Origin: Natrinema versiforme
GTDB lineage: Archaea > Halobacteriota > Halobacteria > Halobacteriales > Natrialbaceae
Direction: 5' to 3'
Assembly (NCBI RefSeq): GCF_005576615.1
Contig: NZ_CP040330.1
Coordinates: 868,001-932,000, forward strand
Length of the DNA stretch: 64,000 nt
Part shown: piece by piece, positions 60,794-64,000 of the stretch
Numbering within the stretch: position 1 is the first letter of the stretch
Layout of the letters: each line of letters opens with the position of its first letter
The notes under the pieces: model-generated
Databases searched by the model: none
Seen by the model: only the letters and a program-made list of their open reading frames with translations
Told to the model about the DNA's origin: nothing
Position numbers and translations under genes: made by a program

Positions 60794-61186
60794 ATGACCG
60801 GGAACGATCCACTCAGCAACGCGCTCTCGGGACTCGATAACGCCGAGAGTGTGGGTCATCTCACCCACGAGGTAACGCCCGCTTCGAACGAGATCGGCAG
60901 CGTACTCGAGGTCTTCTACGACCGCGGGTACATCGACGGCTTCGAGTACGTCGACGACGGCAAAGCCGGTCAGTTCGAGGTCGAACTGAAAGGAGCGATC
61001 AACGAGTGCGGCCCCATCAAGCCCCGCTACGCTGCTGGCGCCGAAGACTTCGAGAAGTGGGAGAAGCGCTATCTCCCCGCTCGAGACTTCGGAGCCCTCG
61101 TCGTCACGACGAGCAGTGGCATCATGAGCCACTACGAGGCGCGCGACCAGGGTATTGGGGGCCAGGTGATCGCATACGTCTACTAA
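60794..61186 (+). CDS. rps8p: Ribosomal protein uS8
   Basis: A 130-residue small-subunit protein. Landmarks are [81 protein letters not shown] and the end GGQVIAYVY. It is 2 nt from the uL6 gene. Confidence 0.97.
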   Translation: MTGNDPLSNALSGLDNAESVGHLTHEVTPASNEIGSVLEVFYDRGYIDGFEYVDDGKAGQFEVELKGAINECGPIKPRYAAGAEDFEKWEKRYLPARDFGALVVTTSSGIMSHYEARDQGIGGQVIAYVY

Positions 61187-61188
61187 TC

Positions 61189-61722
61189 ATGCGAGTCGAA
61201 CTGGAAATCCCCGAGAACGTATCCGTCGAGGTCGACCGTTTCGATGTGACCGTCGAGGGCCCGGAAGGCGCCGTTACGCGCCGCCTCTGGTACCCCGACG
61301 TGACCGTCGAAACCGACGACGATCAGGTGGTAATCGAGAGCGGTGCCGAGGACGCGAAGACGAATTCGACCGTCGGCACCTTCGAGAGCCACATCACCAA
61401 CGCCATTCACGGCGTGACCGAGGGCTGGGAGTACGAGATGGAAGTCTTCTACTCTCACTTCCCGATGCAGGTCCGCGTGGACGGCGACGATGTCGTCATC
61501 GAGAACTTCCTCGGCGAAAAGGCACCGCGACGAACGACTATCCACGGTGAGACTGAGGTTACCGTCGACGACGAGCAGATCGTCCTCTCCGGCCCCAGCA
61601 AGGACGATGTCGGCCAGACGGCGGCCGACATCGAGCAGCTGACGAAGGTCAGCGGCAAGGACACCCGCGTCTTCCAGGACGGGGTCTACATCACCACCAA
61701 GCCCGCGAAAGGAGGTGCCTGA
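61189..61722 (+). CDS. rpl6p: Ribosomal protein uL6
   Basis: A 177-residue large-subunit protein with two uL6 repeats: VELEIPENVSVEVDRFDVTVEGPEGAVTR and FPMQVRVDGDDVVIENFLGEKAPRRTTIHG, and a signature near TKVSGKDTRVFQDGVYI. Normal length. It is 3 nt from the eL32 gene. Confidence 0.97.
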   Translation: MRVELEIPENVSVEVDRFDVTVEGPEGAVTRRLWYPDVTVETDDDQVVIESGAEDAKTNSTVGTFESHITNAIHGVTEGWEYEMEVFYSHFPMQVRVDGDDVVIENFLGEKAPRRTTIHGETEVTVDDEQIVLSGPSKDDVGQTAADIEQLTKVSGKDTRVFQDGVYITTKPAKGGA

Positions 61723-61725
61723 TAG

Positions 61726-62448
61726 ATGGCAGACGATCAATCGGACGACCCACAGGAACTCGAGGACATCAGCGGCGTCGGCGCGAGCAAGGCAGACGCG
61801 CTGCGAGAGGCTGGCTTCGAGTCCATTCAGGACGTCAAGGAAGCGGACCAGGACGACCTGGCCGAAGCCGAAGGCGTCGGGAACGCACTCGCCGCTCGTA
61901 TCAAGGCCGACGTCGGTGACCTCGAGGTCACCGAGGAGACCGAGGCCGAAATCGAAGACGAAGGCGTCGAGGAAGAAGCGGAACCCGACGAAGATGTCGA
62001 AACCGAACTGCAGCCCCGCGGGCTGACCGAGAAGACGCCCGACCTCTCCGAAGAGGAGGAGCGACTCCTCTCTCGTCGGAAGAGCGAAGGGAAACCGCAG
62101 TTCAACCGACAGGACTACCACAAGAAAAAGCGGACGCCCGAATCCTGGCGACGACCTCGCGGCCAGCTGTCCAAGCAGCGCCGCGGCGTCAAGGGCAAGG
62201 GGCCGAAAGTCCAGGCCGGCTTCCGAACGCCGAAAGCCGTCCGCGGCAAACACCCCAGCGGCTTCGAAGAGGTCTACGTCGAGAACACGGACGACCTCGA
62301 GGGCGTCGACGGCGCTCGAGAGGCGGTCCGGATCTCGTCCTCGGTCGGCGCGCGCAAGCGCGAACGCATCGAGGAACTCGCCGAAGAGCAGGACGTTCGC
62401 GTCCTGAACCCAACCTACGAGGAAGTCGAGGTGGAATCCAATGACTGA
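61726..62448 (+). CDS. rpl32e: Ribosomal protein eL32 with N-terminal helix-hairpin-helix extension
   Basis: A 240-residue protein. The eL32 core is residues about 115-240: [40 protein letters not shown]. The first 100 residues are extra: two helix-hairpin-helix motifs ([38 protein letters not shown]) followed by an acidic linker. This resembles the N-terminal extension known in haloarchaeal eL32. Its role is unknown; HhH motifs usually bind nucleic acid. It overlaps eL19 by 8 nt. Confidence 0.95.
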   Translation: MADDQSDDPQELEDISGVGASKADALREAGFESIQDVKEADQDDLAEAEGVGNALAARIKADVGDLEVTEETEAEIEDEGVEEEAEPDEDVETELQPRGLTEKTPDLSEEEERLLSRRKSEGKPQFNRQDYHKKKRTPESWRRPRGQLSKQRRGVKGKGPKVQAGFRTPKAVRGKHPSGFEEVYVENTDDLEGVDGAREAVRISSSVGARKRERIEELAEEQDVRVLNPTYEEVEVESND

Positions 62449-62890
62449 TCTGACCGCACAGAAGCGACTGGCAGCCGATGTCTTAGACGTCGGTCAGAAC
62501 CGCGTCTGGCTCGATCCCGACGCGCAAGGCGACATCGCCGAAGCGATCACTCGCGACGAGATCCGTGAACTCGTCGACGAGGGTCGCATTCAGGCCGCCG
62601 ACGCGAAGGGTAACTCTCGCGGTCGCGCCCGCGAACGGAACGCGAAGCGCGCCTACGGCCACCAGAACGGCCAGGGCAAGCGCCGCGGCAAGAAGGGCGC
62701 ACGCCAAGACGAGAAAGACGAATGGCAGAACAAGATTCGCGCACAGCGACGGAAGCTGCGCGAACTCCGCGACAAGGGCGAGCTGACGCCCACGCAGTAC
62801 CGCGAGCTCTACAAGAAGGCTGGCGGCGGGGAGTTCCGTAGCGTCCGGTACCTGTTGAACTACATCGACGAAAACTACGGTGACCAATAA
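62441..62890 (+). CDS. rpl19e: Ribosomal protein eL19
   Basis: A 149-residue large-subunit protein, archaea/eukaryote-specific. It begins [25 protein letters not shown], has [21 protein letters not shown] and the long C-terminal helix [29 protein letters not shown]. It overlaps eL32 by 8 nt and uL18 by 1 nt. Confidence 0.97.
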   Translation: MTDLTAQKRLAADVLDVGQNRVWLDPDAQGDIAEAITRDEIRELVDEGRIQAADAKGNSRGRARERNAKRAYGHQNGQGKRRGKKGARQDEKDEWQNKIRAQRRKLRELRDKGELTPTQYRELYKKAGGGEFRSVRYLLNYIDENYGDQ

Positions 62891-63438
62891 TGGCGACAGG
62901 ACCACGATACAAAGTGCCGATGCGGCGTCGCCGTGAGGTCCGGACGGACTACCACCAGAGGTTGCGCCTGCTGAAATCGGGGAAGCCCCGCCTGGTTGCT
63001 CGCAAGAGCAACAAGCACACTACGGCGCAGCTGATCACTCCCGGACCTCAGGGAGACGAGACGCTCGCGAGCGCACATTCGAGCGATCTGGCGGAGTACG
63101 GCTGGGATGCACCCACGAGCAACATTTCCGCGGCGTATCTGACCGGCCTGCTGGCCGGCACACGGGCCGTCGAGGCGGGTCTCGAGGAAGCGGTCCTCGA
63201 CATCGGTCTCAACACGGCCACGCCCGGCAACAAGGTGTTCGCGGTACAGGAAGGCGCAATCGACGCCGGCCTCGAGATCCCGCACAACGACAGCGTGCTC
63301 GCGGACTGGTCGCGTACACGCGGCGAGCACATCGCCGAGTACGCAGAACAGCTCGACGAACCGCTGTACAGCGGTGACTTCGACGCGACAGACCTCCCCG
63401 AACACTTCGACGAGGTACGAGAGGCGATTCTCGAATGA
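62890..63438 (+). CDS. rpl18p: Ribosomal protein uL18
   Basis: A 182-residue 5S rRNA-binding protein. It shows [40 protein letters not shown], then [20 protein letters not shown] and an archaeal C-terminal extension with the segment [45 protein letters not shown]. It overlaps uS5 by 4 nt. Confidence 0.97.
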   Translation: MATGPRYKVPMRRRREVRTDYHQRLRLLKSGKPRLVARKSNKHTTAQLITPGPQGDETLASAHSSDLAEYGWDAPTSNISAAYLTGLLAGTRAVEAGLEEAVLDIGLNTATPGNKVFAVQEGAIDAGLEIPHNDSVLADWSRTRGEHIAEYAEQLDEPLYSGDFDATDLPEHFDEVREAILE

Positions 63439-64000
63439 GTGGAAACAACTACAACGACAGCGGATGGGAACCCGTCACCCGTCTCGGTCGGAAGGTCCAG
63501 GAGGGCGAAATCGAGGACATGGAGACCGCCCTCAACTCGGGACTTCCGCTGAAGGAACCCGAACTCGTCGACCAGCTCCTTCCCGGACTGGAAGACGAAG
63601 TGCTGGACATCAACATGGTCCAGCGGATGACCGACTCCGGACGACGCGTGAAGTTCCGATGCGTCGTCGCCGTCGGTGACCGAAACGGATTCATCGGCTA
63701 CGCCGAAGGCCGCGACGATCAGGTCGGGTCCGCCATCCAGAAGGCGATCGGTATCGCGAAGCTGAACATGATCCAGGTTCCCCGCGGCTCGGGTTCCTGG
63801 GAGGACCGCTCGGACCGGCCACACTCGCTGACCCGACGGACGACCGGCAAGGCCGGCTCCGTCGAAGTCGAGCTCATCCCCGCCCCCGAAGGGCTGGGGC
63901 TGGCCGCCAGCGACACCGTCCGTCACGTCCTCGAACTGGCCGGGATCGAAAACGCCTGGACCAAGAGCCACGGTAACACCCGAACGACGGTGAACCTGGC
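63435..64000 (+). CDS. rps5p: Ribosomal protein uS5, 3' end beyond the window
   Basis: The first 188 residues of a small-subunit protein of about 210. It begins [22 protein letters not shown]. The dsRNA-binding core is [36 protein letters not shown], followed by [21 protein letters not shown]-type sequence and [28 protein letters not shown]. The remaining residues lie past 64000. The next genes should be uL30 and uL15. Confidence 0.96.
   Translation, partial: MSGNNYNDSGWEPVTRLGRKVQEGEIEDMETALNSGLPLKEPELVDQLLPGLEDEVLDINMVQRMTDSGRRVKFRCVVAVGDRNGFIGYAEGRDDQVGSAIQKAIGIAKLNMIQVPRGSGSWEDRSDRPHSLTRRTTGKAGSVEVELIPAPEGLGLAASDTVRHVLELAGIENAWTKSHGNTRTTVNL

Overview
The window is a 64 kb piece of a haloarchaeal chromosome. 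Base composition is GC-rich with strong G/C in third positions, proteins are acidic, many start codons sit about 25 nt behind a TATA box (leaderless mRNAs), and the S10/spc ribosomal operon has the archaeal order with archaea/eukaryote-type proteins (eS4, eL32, eL19, Rnp1). The gene set and repeats look like the Natrialba/Natrinema/Haloterrigena side of the class, but that placement is a guess.

Region by region. 0.2-4.2 kb: LolCDE/MacB-type ABC exporter operon plus an acidic one-TM protein. 4.4-9.5 kb: an Lhr-type helicase, an 84-bp palindromic element, and a PAS/GAF histidine kinase. 9.6-12.9 kb: phosphatidylserine decarboxylase and two convergent MinD-type ATPases, one fused to a KaiC/RAD55-like domain that has lost its Walker A. 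13.0-24.8 kb: a Tad-like type IV pilus locus (coiled-coil protein, small TM protein, TadA ATPase, TadC platform, four pilin-like or membrane-anchored secreted proteins) read leftward from three internal leaderless promoters. Its last gene changes abruptly from GC-rich to AT-rich in the middle, and the AT-rich tract continues into a convergent Tat lipoprotein with a PQQ-type propeller. 25-34 kb: DMT transporter, HTH regulator, a TnpB-only IS200/IS605-family element inserted just upstream of an RNase H-like gene, HAD phosphatase, a cation/proton antiporter with its TrkA-C partner, and methylglyoxal synthase. 33.5-41.6 kb: methyltransferase, haloacid dehalogenase, VOC enzymes, pyrF with a palindromic in-frame insert, zinc-finger proteins, and a GTPBP1-like GTPase. 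41.7-50.9 kb: a second histidine kinase, the proC-proB-proA proline operon, Mch, and small proteins.

51.0-51.8 kb holds two identical tRNA-Gly(GCC) genes on the minus strand. Each is followed by short hairpin-forming segments bounded by copies of the 20-bp tRNA 3' end, which looks like repeated insertion of roughly 130-bp mini-elements at a tRNA attachment site. 52.0-64.0 kb is the S10/spc operon from a SPOUT RNA methyltransferase and uL3 through to uS5, which is cut by the window edge.

The strongest leads are the tRNA-Gly mini-element array, the mosaic pilus gene with its AT-rich partner, the TnpB with a Gly at the usual RuvC-II Glu position whose right end abuts a promoter, and the MinD-KaiC fusion.
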